DNA of 38,629 nt from Collinsella aerofaciens (GTDB lineage Bacteria; Actinomycetota; Coriobacteriia; Coriobacteriales; Coriobacteriaceae). Of this stretch, positions 1-7,814 are shown one piece after another (position 1 is the first letter of the stretch; each line of letters opens with the position of its first letter). The position numbers were made by a program, and so were the translations under genes. A model generated the notes under the pieces. That model did no database searches. It was given only the letters and a program-made list of their open reading frames with translations, and was not told the DNA's origin. The DNA lies in NCBI RefSeq assembly GCF_015557435.1, contig NZ_JADNOH010000015.1, forward strand, positions 1 through 38,629, read 5' to 3'.

Positions 1-854
1 TCCTGCTGAACCATCTCGGACTCGGACAGCGTGAAGAAGCCGGTGTCCGAGGGGTCGGGCATAAACTGACCGGTCGCACCCGTAGGATCGAGCGGGTCGA
101 CGGCGGGAGCGTCCATCGCGGGCGCCGGGGCCGTGGCCATGGCCGTCTGAGCGGAAAGCGCGGCCAGTGAATCATGAACGCGGGCAAGTTCATCGGCCTG
201 CTCGGGCGTGAGCTGGTAGATGCCGTCGGCGGTAGCGGCGTTAAAGGCGTCGAGCGCATCGGAGGGACGACCGGCGGCGGAAAGCGCCTGGCCCATGCCG
301 GCGTTGAGCGCACGTGTATCGTCACGCGGGCCGGCAAAGTCGATGGCCGTGCGATACGTCTCCACGGCATCTGCCGGGCGACCGAGCTTAAGGAAGCAAC
401 GGCCAAGCTCGCCCAGAGCGGCGGCAGGAGCCGGATTGGCGCCGTCGATAGCTGCCTGTCGGAAGGCAGTGCCGGCGTTGGCATAGTCGCCCGCCTGGAA
501 CAGCGCGTTGCCCAAGCCCAGATAGGCCTTGAACGGCGTGGCATAGGAGGCGTCCTGCGTTGCAGCGGAAAAAGCCTGGGCGGCCGTGGTGTAGTCACCC
601 ACCGCCGCGAGCGCCTTGCCGCGATTGGTGAGCAGCGCGCCGCGCTTGCCGTAGGTACCGTCGTTGAGGGCGGCAGCGTAGGCCTCGGCGGCCTCGGCAT
701 ACATGCCGAGGTGCATCAGGGCGTTACCGCAAAGATGGTCGGCCTCGCCCATAATCTCATCGGGGGTCTTTGCCGCCGAGAGCATCTGGGCGGCAGCGGA
801 AAAATCACCCGCGCGGTAAGCCGCGCGACCCTGTTGAATCAGCTGGCTATTCAA
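1..854 (-). CDS. TPR-repeat protein (3' end outside window)
   Basis: The reading frame runs to the window edge without a stop, so the C-terminus is missing; about 284 residues are visible. They form successive helical pairs with the TPR pattern, for example around AYRAGDFSAAAQML, GMYAEAAEAYAAAL, VGDYTTAAQAFSAA, AGDYANAGTAFRQA and LGRPADAVETYRTA. TPR arrays bind other proteins, but nothing here names a partner. The tail becomes Ala/Pro-rich and low in complexity. I chose a TTG start at 854 because AAAGGGGA lies just upstream and the TPR pattern begins at once; no ATG lies nearby in frame. It sits 11 bases after the stop of the cyclophilin gene and is probably co-transcribed with it. The family call is firm; the function is unknown. 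Confidence 0.8.
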   Translation of the reverse strand, partial: MNSQLIQQGRAAYRAGDFSAAAQMLSAAKTPDEIMGEADHLCGNALMHLGMYAEAAEAYAAALNDGTYGKRGALLTNRGKALAAVGDYTTAAQAFSAATQDASYATPFKAYLGLGNALFQAGDYANAGTAFRQAAIDGANPAPAAALGELGRCFLKLGRPADAVETYRTAIDFAGPRDDTRALNAGMGQALSAAGRPSDALDAFNAATADGIYQLTPEQADELARVHDSLAALSAQTAMATAPAPAMDAPAVDPLDPTGATGQFMPDPSDTGFFTLSESEMVQQ

Positions 855-865
855 GGAAGTCCCCT

Positions 866-1408
866 TTACTCGTGAACGATCTCGACGTGAACGATCTCAT
901 CGCCGGCACGCAGCTGCGAGATCACATCGAGGCCCTCGACCGTGGTGCCAAAGACGGTGTAACCGGAGTCAAGGTTATGCTGGGCGCCCAGGCAGAAGTA
1001 GAACTGCGAGCCCGCGGAATCGGGGTCCATGGAGCGAGCCATGGCAAGCGCGCCGTCAACATGGCTGTTGCGCGGGTTGGTAGCAAACTCACCCTTGATG
1101 CAATAGCCAGGGCCACCGGTACCGGGCATGCCGTCGGGGCCCTCAAGGCCGGCAGCGACGTCGGCGCCGGACATGTCGCGGGTATTGGGATCGCCGCCCT
1201 GGATAACAAAGCCGGGGACATAGCGATGGAACTTAAGGCCGTCGTAGAAGCCCATCGTGGAAAGCTCGCAGAAGTTCGCCACATGAATGGGGGCGCCCTC
1301 ACCGTCAAACTTGACCTTGATGGTGCCCTTCGACGTCTCGATCACCGCGCACTCGTCACCGGCGAGCTGGTACTCGGGCGTATAGAGCTCTTTCTTAAAA
1401 CCAAACAT
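866..1408 (-). CDS. Cyclophilin-type peptidyl-prolyl cis-trans isomerase
   Basis: This 180-residue protein catalyses cis-trans isomerisation of Xaa-Pro bonds and probably acts as a cytoplasmic folding helper, as no signal peptide or membrane segment is visible. Cyclophilin landmarks occur in order: the opening strands (VIETSKGTIKVKF), NFCELSTMGFYDGLKFHRYVPGF with the catalytic-type FHR, VIQGGDP, then a short glycine-rich insert, SQFYFCLG and YTVFGTTVEGLDV. The length fits single-domain bacterial cyclophilins. I place the start at ATG 1408 (MFGFKKELY) because AGGAAGGA lies just upstream; an in-frame start 23 codons earlier would put the promoter inside the gene. It is first in a unit with the downstream TPR gene. 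Confidence 0.92.
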   Translation of the reverse strand: MFGFKKELYTPEYQLAGDECAVIETSKGTIKVKFDGEGAPIHVANFCELSTMGFYDGLKFHRYVPGFVIQGGDPNTRDMSGADVAAGLEGPDGMPGTGGPGYCIKGEFATNPRNSHVDGALAMARSMDPDSAGSQFYFCLGAQHNLDSGYTVFGTTVEGLDVISQLRAGDEIVHVEIVHE

Positions 1409-1447
1409 GTGGTTCCTTCCTCGTGCGTTTAAAGCATATTTGTACGA

Positions 1448-1477
1448 ATTGTAGCAATAAGCACAGGCTTCCATCAA
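1448..1477 (-). promoter_or_regulatory. Predicted sigma-70-type promoter for the cyclophilin gene
   Basis: On the minus strand TTGATG (-35) and TACAAT (-10) are separated by 18 bases. Transcription would begin near 1441, giving a leader of about 33 bases before the ATG at 1408, with the ribosome site AGGAAGGA inside it. This supports the shorter start of the gene. The call rests on consensus matching only. Confidence 0.5.
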
Positions 1478-1516
1478 TTGCGCACGTAGGTTATACCGTC
1501 CAGGGCGAACTAATTT

Positions 1517-2659
1517 TTATGAACGCTGCTGCGGCTTCCAAGCGCCCACGTTGGCATCGTACTGGTTAAGGGCGCTGCTTCCGCCCTGAGCTATAGGTGC
1601 CAAGATCTCGCTTTGGTGGGAACTCATCGACTCGCCATCGGGAATGGCAAGCGAGATATCCCAGCTCTGGCAGATCACGTCGACGCGCTCATACATCCAC
1701 TCGGCAAGCTGCTTTAAGTGGGCGATGTCATCCGCATAGACCGTATCGTCCTGGTACTTAAGGTTGTTGAGCTCGTCTTGCGTCTTTTTAATCTGGTCGC
1801 GCAGGGCATAGGCACTCTGGGAGAGTTCCTGGCGCGTGGAGAGCGGAGAGCGGAGATAGCCGTTGTTGAACGAGTCGATAACCTCGCCAATCTGATCCTC
1901 GTTGCCGTACGACACGATGGTCTGATACAGACCATCGAGCCTGGTATAGAGCTGATCATCAGTGAGAACGGTTTCTTCCTGGACCACTTCGGCAGGATCG
2001 TCCTGCTTGGTGTCGTCCTCGGTCGCCTCGCCCTTTTGACGCGTGGGAAACGTGGTCTGCGCGGCCTGGCCAAACTGATCATAAAAGCCGGGCATGACAC
2101 CCATGGGATCGGCCGTCACAAACCAATAGGCACCGCCGCACACGATGGCAAGCACCGCAATGACGATAAGCGGCTTGGGGATATGACGCTTGTGCTTATG
2201 GTAGGCGTCCTCGTCGGGATGCACCTTGCGCTTGGATTTTTGAGTGTCTTCATGCAGGGAAACCGGCATCGGGATATCGACCTTGGGGATACCGAAGTCC
2301 TTATCGAAAGCCGGCAGCACGCAGGTCTCATTGGGGTCGGCGGCATCCGAAAGCACGGCGGCAGCCGAAGCGGGCGCATGGGGCACCTCGGTATCGATCT
2401 GCTCCTGCGTCAAGCGCGGAAAACCGGCGGTACGGCCCGCCGCCAGGTCGGATGCGGCGGCGTCCTCGGAAAGGATGCCCGGAGCGGGGCGTCCACATTT
2501 GGGACACGTGCGATCATGCGGGGAAAGACGCGCGCCACAGCCCTCGCAGAACACGAACTCGGTGTGCTCGGGACCGTCGCCCGGGCCGACGTAGGCGTTG
2601 CAGTAGGGGCAGAACGAGGCGCCGTCCTCGATGGTCTTAAGGCAATGCGGGCAGATCAC
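1517..2659 (-). CDS. Double zinc-ribbon, single-pass membrane protein of unknown function
   Basis: The N-terminus carries two four-cysteine zinc-ribbon units: CPHC/CPYC (Cys 3, 6, 17, 20) and CEGC/CPKC (Cys 38, 41, 52, 55). A linker rich in acidic residues and alanine follows, then a basic stretch and one membrane segment at about residues 163-181 (PLIVIAVLAIVCGGAYWFV). The remaining 200 or so residues would lie outside the cell and look helical, with heptad-like stretches around residues 215-310. This layout recalls zinc-ribbon membrane proteins common in Gram-positive bacteria, but I recognise no named family for the outer domain. I prefer the GTG start at 2659, preceded by AGAGGA; an in-frame TTG at 2689 would add 10 residues. 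A sensing or scaffold role is only a guess. Confidence 0.75.
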   Translation of the reverse strand: MICPHCLKTIEDGASFCPYCNAYVGPGDGPEHTEFVFCEGCGARLSPHDRTCPKCGRPAPGILSEDAAASDLAAGRTAGFPRLTQEQIDTEVPHAPASAAAVLSDAADPNETCVLPAFDKDFGIPKVDIPMPVSLHEDTQKSKRKVHPDEDAYHKHKRHIPKPLIVIAVLAIVCGGAYWFVTADPMGVMPGFYDQFGQAAQTTFPTRQKGEATEDDTKQDDPAEVVQEETVLTDDQLYTRLDGLYQTIVSYGNEDQIGEVIDSFNNGYLRSPLSTRQELSQSAYALRDQIKKTQDELNNLKYQDDTVYADDIAHLKQLAEWMYERVDVICQSWDISLAIPDGESMSSHQSEILAPIAQGGSSALNQYDANVGAWKPQQRS

Positions 2660-2762
2660 GGCATCCTCTTTTCGGAGCAATTCAAACAATCGAGGTTAGA
2701 GCATAGCATCGCTACGCCCCCACAGGAGCAAGGCACCAATTCAACATCGCCAGGGCGCGTAG

Positions 2763-5480
2763 TTATTTCTTCTTTTTGCTTGGCATCGAGACTTTGATGC
2801 CTTGGGCGGACTTGGTCACGCGGGAGCGCTTGACTCCGGTACTCTTCTTTTTCTTGGGCTGGGCCTGGGCCACGCCCTCGAGTGCGCGGGCCTCGGCCTC
2901 ACGAACGGTGCGAGCTTCGCGGCGCTGCGCCATGTCGGCGGCGACGCGCTTGGCAAAACGCTCGGCCGTCGAACCCGTCGAGCTCACCTTGCCGCCACCG
3001 CGACCCAAGCGGACGCGCACACCGCGGCCAAAACCAGTTGCGGCATGACGACGACGCGGCTTGAGCGAATCCATCATCGTGGCGAGCTTAAAGAACACCG
3101 AGCAGGTGATGACCACGATGACAGCCAAGATAACCATCTGGCCCATCGACAGGTTGGCAATAGACAGCAGCTTCGGGAATCCGATAACGCCCGTCAGGAT
3201 GCCGGCAACTACAAACACAAAGAGCGCCACACGTAAGGGCGTGAGGGGCTGCGAGATACGCCAGATCAGGCTGACACTCGCAGCGCACGACGTAAGTAGG
3301 CACATCGTAGACAGCGTGAGCTGGTTAAAGCCGAACACGCGCGCCACAAAGATATCGAGCGCCGCGGCCAAAATGACCGCAAGCGACGCCGGCAGTGCCC
3401 GCTTGAGCACGTTCGTCAGGAACGACCCCTTCACGCGAGCATTGTTGGGCTCCAGGCCCAACACAAAGCCCGGCGCGCCAATGCAGAAGAAGTTGATGAG
3501 CGTCATCTGAATCGGCTCGAAAGGGTACGGCGGCAGTGCGATGCACAGCGCCGCCAGGCCCATCGAGAACAGCGTCTTGGTCAAGAACAGCGAAGCCGAA
3601 CGCTGCAGGTTGTTGATGGAGCGACGGCCCTCGGCCACCACAGCAGGCATCGAGGCAAAGTCGTTGTCGACGAGCACGATCTCGGCCACGTTGCGCGCGG
3701 CATCGGAGCCGGCCGCCATGGCGACGGAGCAGTCGGCCTCCTTGAGCGCCAGCACGTCGTTGACGCCGTCGCCCGTCATGGCCACGGTGTGCTCGCGGCG
3801 CTTGAGTGCCTGCACGAGCTCGCGCTTCTGCTGCGGGGTCACACGACCAAAAACATGGTAGCGGTCCACTGCGGCATCGAGCTTGGCCGGCGTATCGAGC
3901 GTCGTGGCGTCCACATAAGCGTCCGCCCCCGGCACGCCCACCACGCGCGCGATCGACGACACCGTACGCGGGTCGTCGCCACTGATCACGTTAAGGGTCA
4001 CGCCCTGCTCGTTAAAGTAGCCGATGGTCTCGGCCGCCGAGGTACGAATCTCGTCGCGGATGGTCACAAAGCCCACGGGCTCGGCCTCGCCCACCATATC
4101 GCCATCGGGCGTAAAGCCGTCCACGCGCGCCACCACGAGCACGCGGCAGGTATCGGCAAGCTCGGCGACACGGTTCTCGACCTGGGCAAACGCACGATCA
4201 GAGAGCACAAACTGCGCCGCACCCATCACATAGGAGCCCTGCGCAAACGAAGCACCACTCCACTTTTTGGAGGACGAGAACGGAATGACCGACAGCGGCT
4301 CAGACACCTCGACCGGGCGATCGGCGTAATAGTTGAGCAGCGCCTGGCAGGTCTCGTTGGCATCGGCCGAGGTCGCACGCGCCACGTTAGCCAGCGCAAA
4401 ATCGAGCACCGTGGTATCGACGGGAACGGCGGCGTCGCTCTCCCCCACACCCATACCCTCGACCGGTAGCGGATAGGTACCCTCGACCTCCATGCGACCC
4501 GACGTGATGGTGCCCGTCTTGTCCAGGCACAGCACGTCGACGCGAGCGAGCGTCTCGATGCAGTAAAGCTGCTGCGCCAGCACCTTGCGGCGGGCCAGGC
4601 GCACCGTGGCGATGGCGAGCACCGACGAGGTCAGCAGCACCAGGCCTTGCGGGATCATGCCCAGCAGGGCGCCCACCGTGGACAGCAGCGCCGACGAAGG
4701 CACATGACCAGCCAACAGCTCGGAGAAGCACCACGAAAGCGCGCTATCGCCCGGGGTTCCCGCGGCATCCCACAGCTCGCTCACACTCGAGGCAAACAAC
4801 GCCAAACCGAGCGGGATCATGATGATGCTCGCAAAGCGCACGATGGCGTTAAGCGCGTTCATGATCTCGGAATTGACCTTTTTGACGTACTTCGCCTCGT
4901 TATTAATTTTGGCCACGTAGTTGTCGGCGCCGACATGGATCACGCGGGCGCGCAGCAAGCCCGAGTCGATAAAGCTGCCGCTCATGAGCTCGGAACCGGG
5001 CTGTTTCTTAATGAGGTCGCTCTCACCCGTCAGCAGGCTCTCGTTCACGAGCGCCTCGCCCGAAACCACCACGGCGTCAGCGGGAATCTGGTCGCCGCGC
5101 CCCAGGCGGATGATATCGTCGAGCACGATCTGGTCCAGGTCGAGCTCCACCTCGGCGCCGTCGCGCACCGCAATGGCCTTCTTGGAGGTCAGCAGCGTGA
5201 GCTTATCGACCATCTTCTTGGAACGCATGGACTGGATGACGCCAATAGCAGTATTGAGGAACACTACGAACAGGAACGTCAGATTCTTAAACGAACCGGT
5301 CAAAATGACTAGGAACGCCAAAATCACGTTGATCAAATTGAACAGCGTGCAGAGGTTCTCGATGATGAGCTCTTTGACCGACTTGGTCTTGAGCTCCATG
5401 TTGCGGTTGATCTTACCGGCGGCGATGCGCTCCTCGACCTCGGCGGTCGAGAGTCCGCGCTCGATATCCGTTGCTGCCAT
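2763..5480 (-). CDS. P-type cation-transporting ATPase (CtpE-like), with a basic C-terminal tail
   Basis: This ATP-driven cation pump of about 905 residues has all the P-type hallmarks in order: TGES of the actuator domain (about residue 151), a TM4 motif IPQGL, the phosphorylation site DKTGTIT (Asp about 320), the nucleotide domain, and the hinge GDGVNDVLALKEADC. Several hydrophobic segments lie before the actuator, around TM4 and at the C-terminal end. PQGL in TM4 and the overall order resemble the CtpE branch, reported to move calcium in mycobacteria; the ion is inferred. The last 100 or so residues form a Lys/Arg-rich tail ending in SKKKK, which is unusual for this family. I chose ATG 5480, with GGGA six bases upstream; ATG 5492 and GTG 5495 lack a ribosome site. 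Only about 30 bases separate the start from the tRNA terminator. Confidence 0.9.
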   Translation of the reverse strand: MAATDIERGLSTAEVEERIAAGKINRNMELKTKSVKELIIENLCTLFNLINVILAFLVILTGSFKNLTFLFVVFLNTAIGVIQSMRSKKMVDKLTLLTSKKAIAVRDGAEVELDLDQIVLDDIIRLGRGDQIPADAVVVSGEALVNESLLTGESDLIKKQPGSELMSGSFIDSGLLRARVIHVGADNYVAKINNEAKYVKKVNSEIMNALNAIVRFASIIMIPLGLALFASSVSELWDAAGTPGDSALSWCFSELLAGHVPSSALLSTVGALLGMIPQGLVLLTSSVLAIATVRLARRKVLAQQLYCIETLARVDVLCLDKTGTITSGRMEVEGTYPLPVEGMGVGESDAAVPVDTTVLDFALANVARATSADANETCQALLNYYADRPVEVSEPLSVIPFSSSKKWSGASFAQGSYVMGAAQFVLSDRAFAQVENRVAELADTCRVLVVARVDGFTPDGDMVGEAEPVGFVTIRDEIRTSAAETIGYFNEQGVTLNVISGDDPRTVSSIARVVGVPGADAYVDATTLDTPAKLDAAVDRYHVFGRVTPQQKRELVQALKRREHTVAMTGDGVNDVLALKEADCSVAMAAGSDAARNVAEIVLVDNDFASMPAVVAEGRRSINNLQRSASLFLTKTLFSMGLAALCIALPPYPFEPIQMTLINFFCIGAPGFVLGLEPNNARVKGSFLTNVLKRALPASLAVILAAALDIFVARVFGFNQLTLSTMCLLTSCAASVSLIWRISQPLTPLRVALFVFVVAGILTGVIGFPKLLSIANLSMGQMVILAVIVVITCSVFFKLATMMDSLKPRRRHAATGFGRGVRVRLGRGGGKVSSTGSTAERFAKRVAADMAQRREARTVREAEARALEGVAQAQPKKKKSTGVKRSRVTKSAQGIKVSMPSKKKK

Positions 5481-5511
5481 ACCACGTCCCATCACGTCGC
5501 GTCGGTATAAG

Positions 5512-5545
5512 AAAAACCGCCCGGACCATGCGAGGTTCGGACGGT
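5512..5545 (-). terminator. Rho-independent terminator of the tRNA-Arg(CCG) gene
   Basis: A 12-base-pair stem with one mismatch (5516-5527 with 5534-5545, 6-base loop) is followed on the minus strand by a run of five T. It lies 11 bases beyond the tRNA 3' end and ends the tRNA transcript just before the P-type ATPase gene. Confidence 0.85.
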
Positions 5546-5556
5546 CTCACGTTCGA

Positions 5557-5633
5557 TGGTGCCCCATGTTGGATTCGAACCAACGGCCTTCTGCTCCGGA
5601 GGCAGACGCTCTAATCCCCTGAGCTAATAGGGC
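5557..5633 (-). tRNA. tRNA-Arg, anticodon CCG (decodes CGG)
   Basis: The minus strand folds into a full cloverleaf: acceptor GCCCTAT with ATGGGGC (one G-T pair), a D arm with GCTC/GAGC, an anticodon stem TCTGC/GCAGA around the loop CTCCGGA (anticodon CCG), and a T arm with GGTTCGAATCC. The CCA end is encoded (5557-5559). A promoter upstream and a terminator downstream make it a single-gene unit. CGG is a plausible codon in this G+C-rich genome. Confidence 0.96.
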
Positions 5634-5644
5634 GAACGGAATGC

Positions 5645-5674
5645 ATTATACCCAAGTGCACCACGGGCTATCAA
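5645..5674 (-). promoter_or_regulatory. Strong sigma-70-type promoter of tRNA-Arg(CCG)
   Basis: TTGATA (-35) and a perfect TATAAT (-10) are 18 bases apart on the minus strand. Transcription would begin a few bases before the mature tRNA 5' end at 5633. This is the best consensus promoter I see in the window. Confidence 0.75.
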
Positions 5675-5764
5675 AATAAAAGAAAAAGCTTTGCAATTCC
5701 GAGGAAGACGCGCCGCATCGGCACACTTTAGAAGGCAAAAGTGAGTCAGATAGTATAAACTCTC

Positions 5765-5827
5765 ATGCACCATATATCCACGGCTCGCGATGCGGGCCGT
5801 TTTTGCAAAGGATATCCATCGAGGTGA
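5765..5827 (+). other. Possible leader ORF before aroF (20 codons)
   Basis: A short frame opens with ATG CAC CAT and ends at a TGA that overlaps the purine-rich ribosome site of aroF (GAGGTGAGAGG). It runs through the terminator-like hairpin at 5780-5804, the geometry of a leader-peptide attenuator. Against this, it has no ribosome site of its own and only one Phe and one Tyr codon, with no Trp, so the amino acid signal typical of such leaders is weak. I list it because of its position, not its coding signal. Confidence 0.2.
5780..5804 (+). terminator. Terminator-like hairpin in the aroF leader (possible attenuator)
   Basis: ACGGCTCGC pairs fully with GCGGGCCGT (one T-G pair) over a 3-base loop, followed by a run of five T. 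It lies 33 bases before the aroF start, in the same direction, and no plus-strand gene ends upstream that would need it. The only upstream gene, the tRNA, is on the other strand. A -10-like TATAAA at 5754-5759 without a clear -35 could give a short leader containing this hairpin. Premature termination controlled by an unknown signal is the simplest reading. Confidence 0.6.
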
Positions 5828-5837
5828 GAGGCACACC

Positions 5838-6860
5838 ATGATTGCAATTTTAAAGCAGAGCGCCAGCGACGAGGCCGTCAGCCACATCGTCAGCTGGATT
5901 GAGAAGAAGGGTCTCAAGACCGACGTCTCGCGCGGCGAGAACGAGACCATCATCGGCCTGGTGGGCGACACGACCAAGATCGACCCGTTCCTGCTCGAGT
6001 CCATGGACGTCGTCGAGCGCGTACAGCGCGTCTCCGAGCCGTTCAAGCGCGCCAACCGCAAGTTCCACCCCGAGGACTCCATCATCGACTGCGGCCACGG
6101 CGTCAAGATCGGCGGCGACCAGTTCCAGGTCATCGCCGGCCCCTGCTCCGTCGAGGGCGAGAACCTCATCCGCATCGCCCGCCGCGTGAAGGCCGCCGGC
6201 GCCACGATGCTGCGCGGCGGCGCCTACAAGCCGCGCACCTCCCCGTACGCCTACCAGGGCATGGGCCCCGCCGGCCTTGACCTGCTGTGCGAGGCATCGG
6301 CCGAGCTCGACATGCCGATCGTCACCGAGATCATGGACCCGCGCGACGTGCAGATCTTCCTCGACAAGAAGATTGACGTCATGCAGATCGGCGCCCGCAA
6401 CGCCCAGAACTTCCCCCTGCTCAAGGAGGTCGGCAAGACCAAGACCCCGATTCTGCTCAAGCGCGGCATGTCCGGCACGATCGACGAGCTGCTCATGGCC
6501 GCCGAGTACATCATGAGCGAGGGCAACGACAACGTCATCCTGTGCGAGCGCGGCATCCGCACCTTCGAGACCCGCACCCGCAACACCTTCGACCTCAACG
6601 CCGTGCCGGTGCTGCACCACCTGTCGCACCTGCCCGTCGTCGCCGACCCCAGCCACGCCACCGGCTACACCCGCTACGTTGAGCCCATGGCGCTCGCCGC
6701 GACCGCCTGCGGTGCCAACGGCCTGGAGATCGAGGTCCACGACGAGCCGAGCCGCGCCTGGTCCGACGGCGCCCAGGCCCTCACCCCCGACCAGTTCGAC
6801 GACACCATGCGCCGCATTCGCGCCATCCGCGAGGTCGTCTGCCAAGAGACCATGGAGTAG
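5838..6860 (+). CDS. aroF: 3-deoxy-7-phosphoheptulonate (DAHP) synthase, type I-beta
   Basis: The enzyme joins phosphoenolpyruvate and erythrose 4-phosphate in the first step of the shikimate pathway. The 340 residues show a small N-terminal regulatory ferredoxin-like domain (about 1-65) as in Thermotoga-type enzymes, then the TIM barrel with GPCSVEG (metal-ligand Cys 103), LRGGAYKPRTSPY (127-137), QIGARNAQNF and VVADPSHATG. Enzymes with this N-terminal domain are often inhibited by tyrosine or phenylalanine, so feedback control is likely but inferred. I chose ATG 5838, which follows GAGGTGAGAGG; an upstream in-frame start at 5790 lies inside the leader hairpin. It is the first gene of the aromatic cluster, 3 bases before tyrA. 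Confidence 0.96.
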   Translation: MIAILKQSASDEAVSHIVSWIEKKGLKTDVSRGENETIIGLVGDTTKIDPFLLESMDVVERVQRVSEPFKRANRKFHPEDSIIDCGHGVKIGGDQFQVIAGPCSVEGENLIRIARRVKAAGATMLRGGAYKPRTSPYAYQGMGPAGLDLLCEASAELDMPIVTEIMDPRDVQIFLDKKIDVMQIGARNAQNFPLLKEVGKTKTPILLKRGMSGTIDELLMAAEYIMSEGNDNVILCERGIRTFETRTRNTFDLNAVPVLHHLSHLPVVADPSHATGYTRYVEPMALAATACGANGLEIEVHDEPSRAWSDGAQALTPDQFDDTMRRIRAIREVVCQETME

Positions 6861-6863
6861 CCC

Positions 6864-7778
6864 ATGGGTACGGTGAGAAACGCGCGCGTTAACCAGGGCG
6901 GTCCCAAATGCGCGGGCATCGTGGGCCTGGGCCTCATCGGCGGCAGCTTTGCCCGCGGCTATGCGCAGGCGGGCGTTCGCGTGGTGGCCTGGGACCCCGA
7001 TGACGATGTCATGACGGCCGCCAGCATGGGCACTGTCGCCGGAGAGCTCAACGACAAGACACTCGGCGAATGCGACATCATCGTCCTGGCCTGCTACCCC
7101 GAGGCCTGCATCGAGTGGCTCGAGGCGCACGCCCAGGCGCTCGCCGACGCCACCGACACCGACGCCATCATGGGTCCCGTGGTGATCGACACCGTGGGCG
7201 TCAAGGGCATTGTGTGCGAGCGCGCCTTTGAGCTTGCCCGCGAGCACGGCTTTTACTTTGTGGGCGCGCACCCCATGGCGGGCACCCAGTTCTCGGGCTA
7301 CGCTAACTCTCGTGCCGACCTGTTCCAGGGCGCTCCCCTGGTGCTCGTTCCGCCCGCGGTAGACGATGCCCTTAAGCTGGAGCTCTTGGGCCAGGTGCGC
7401 GAGATGGTGCGCCCCTTGGGCTTTGGCAAGTTCAGCGTGACCAGCGCCGCAGAGCACGACCGCGTCATCGCCTTCACGAGCCAGCTTGCGCACGTGGTAT
7501 CCAACGCCTACGTAAAGAGCCCGACCGCCCAGGTCCACCACGGCTTTTCGGCCGGTAGCTACCGCGATCTCACCCGCGTGGCGCACCTCAACCCGCAAAT
7601 GTGGTCCGAGCTCATGATCGACGACGCCGACGCGCTCGCCTTCGAGATCGACCATCTGATCGAGTCGCTTGACGCCTACAGCCGAGCGCTCAAGAACCGC
7701 GACCAGCGCTATCTGGAGAATCTCCTTGCCGAGGGCGACCGCATCAAGCGCGCGCTCGACGACGAGGCCTCCCACTAG
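6864..7778 (+). CDS. tyrA: Prephenate dehydrogenase
   Basis: The enzyme oxidatively decarboxylates prephenate to 4-hydroxyphenylpyruvate, the committed step to tyrosine. The 304 residues show an NAD(P)-binding Rossmann motif GLGLIGGS (21-28), the substrate-site segment VGAHPMAGTQFSG with the expected histidine (about 136), and the helical dimerisation part with SAAEHDRVIAFTSQLAHV. No ACT domain is present, so tyrosine feedback would have to act without one or elsewhere, probably on AroF. The gene starts 3 bases after aroF, with GGAG of the aroF end serving as ribosome site, so the two are translationally close. Confidence 0.95.
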   Translation: MGTVRNARVNQGGPKCAGIVGLGLIGGSFARGYAQAGVRVVAWDPDDDVMTAASMGTVAGELNDKTLGECDIIVLACYPEACIEWLEAHAQALADATDTDAIMGPVVIDTVGVKGIVCERAFELAREHGFYFVGAHPMAGTQFSGYANSRADLFQGAPLVLVPPAVDDALKLELLGQVREMVRPLGFGKFSVTSAAEHDRVIAFTSQLAHVVSNAYVKSPTAQVHHGFSAGSYRDLTRVAHLNPQMWSELMIDDADALAFEIDHLIESLDAYSRALKNRDQRYLENLLAEGDRIKRALDDEASH

Positions 7779-7814
7779 ACCACCTATCACGCCAGGTCGA
7801 AAGGACCGAAGCTT

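Noticed and set aside
5640-5837. T-box riboswitch before aroF
   Set aside because: No T-box core sequence or specifier-loop arrangement is visible, and the space after the likely start is short; only a hairpin with a T run can be supported.
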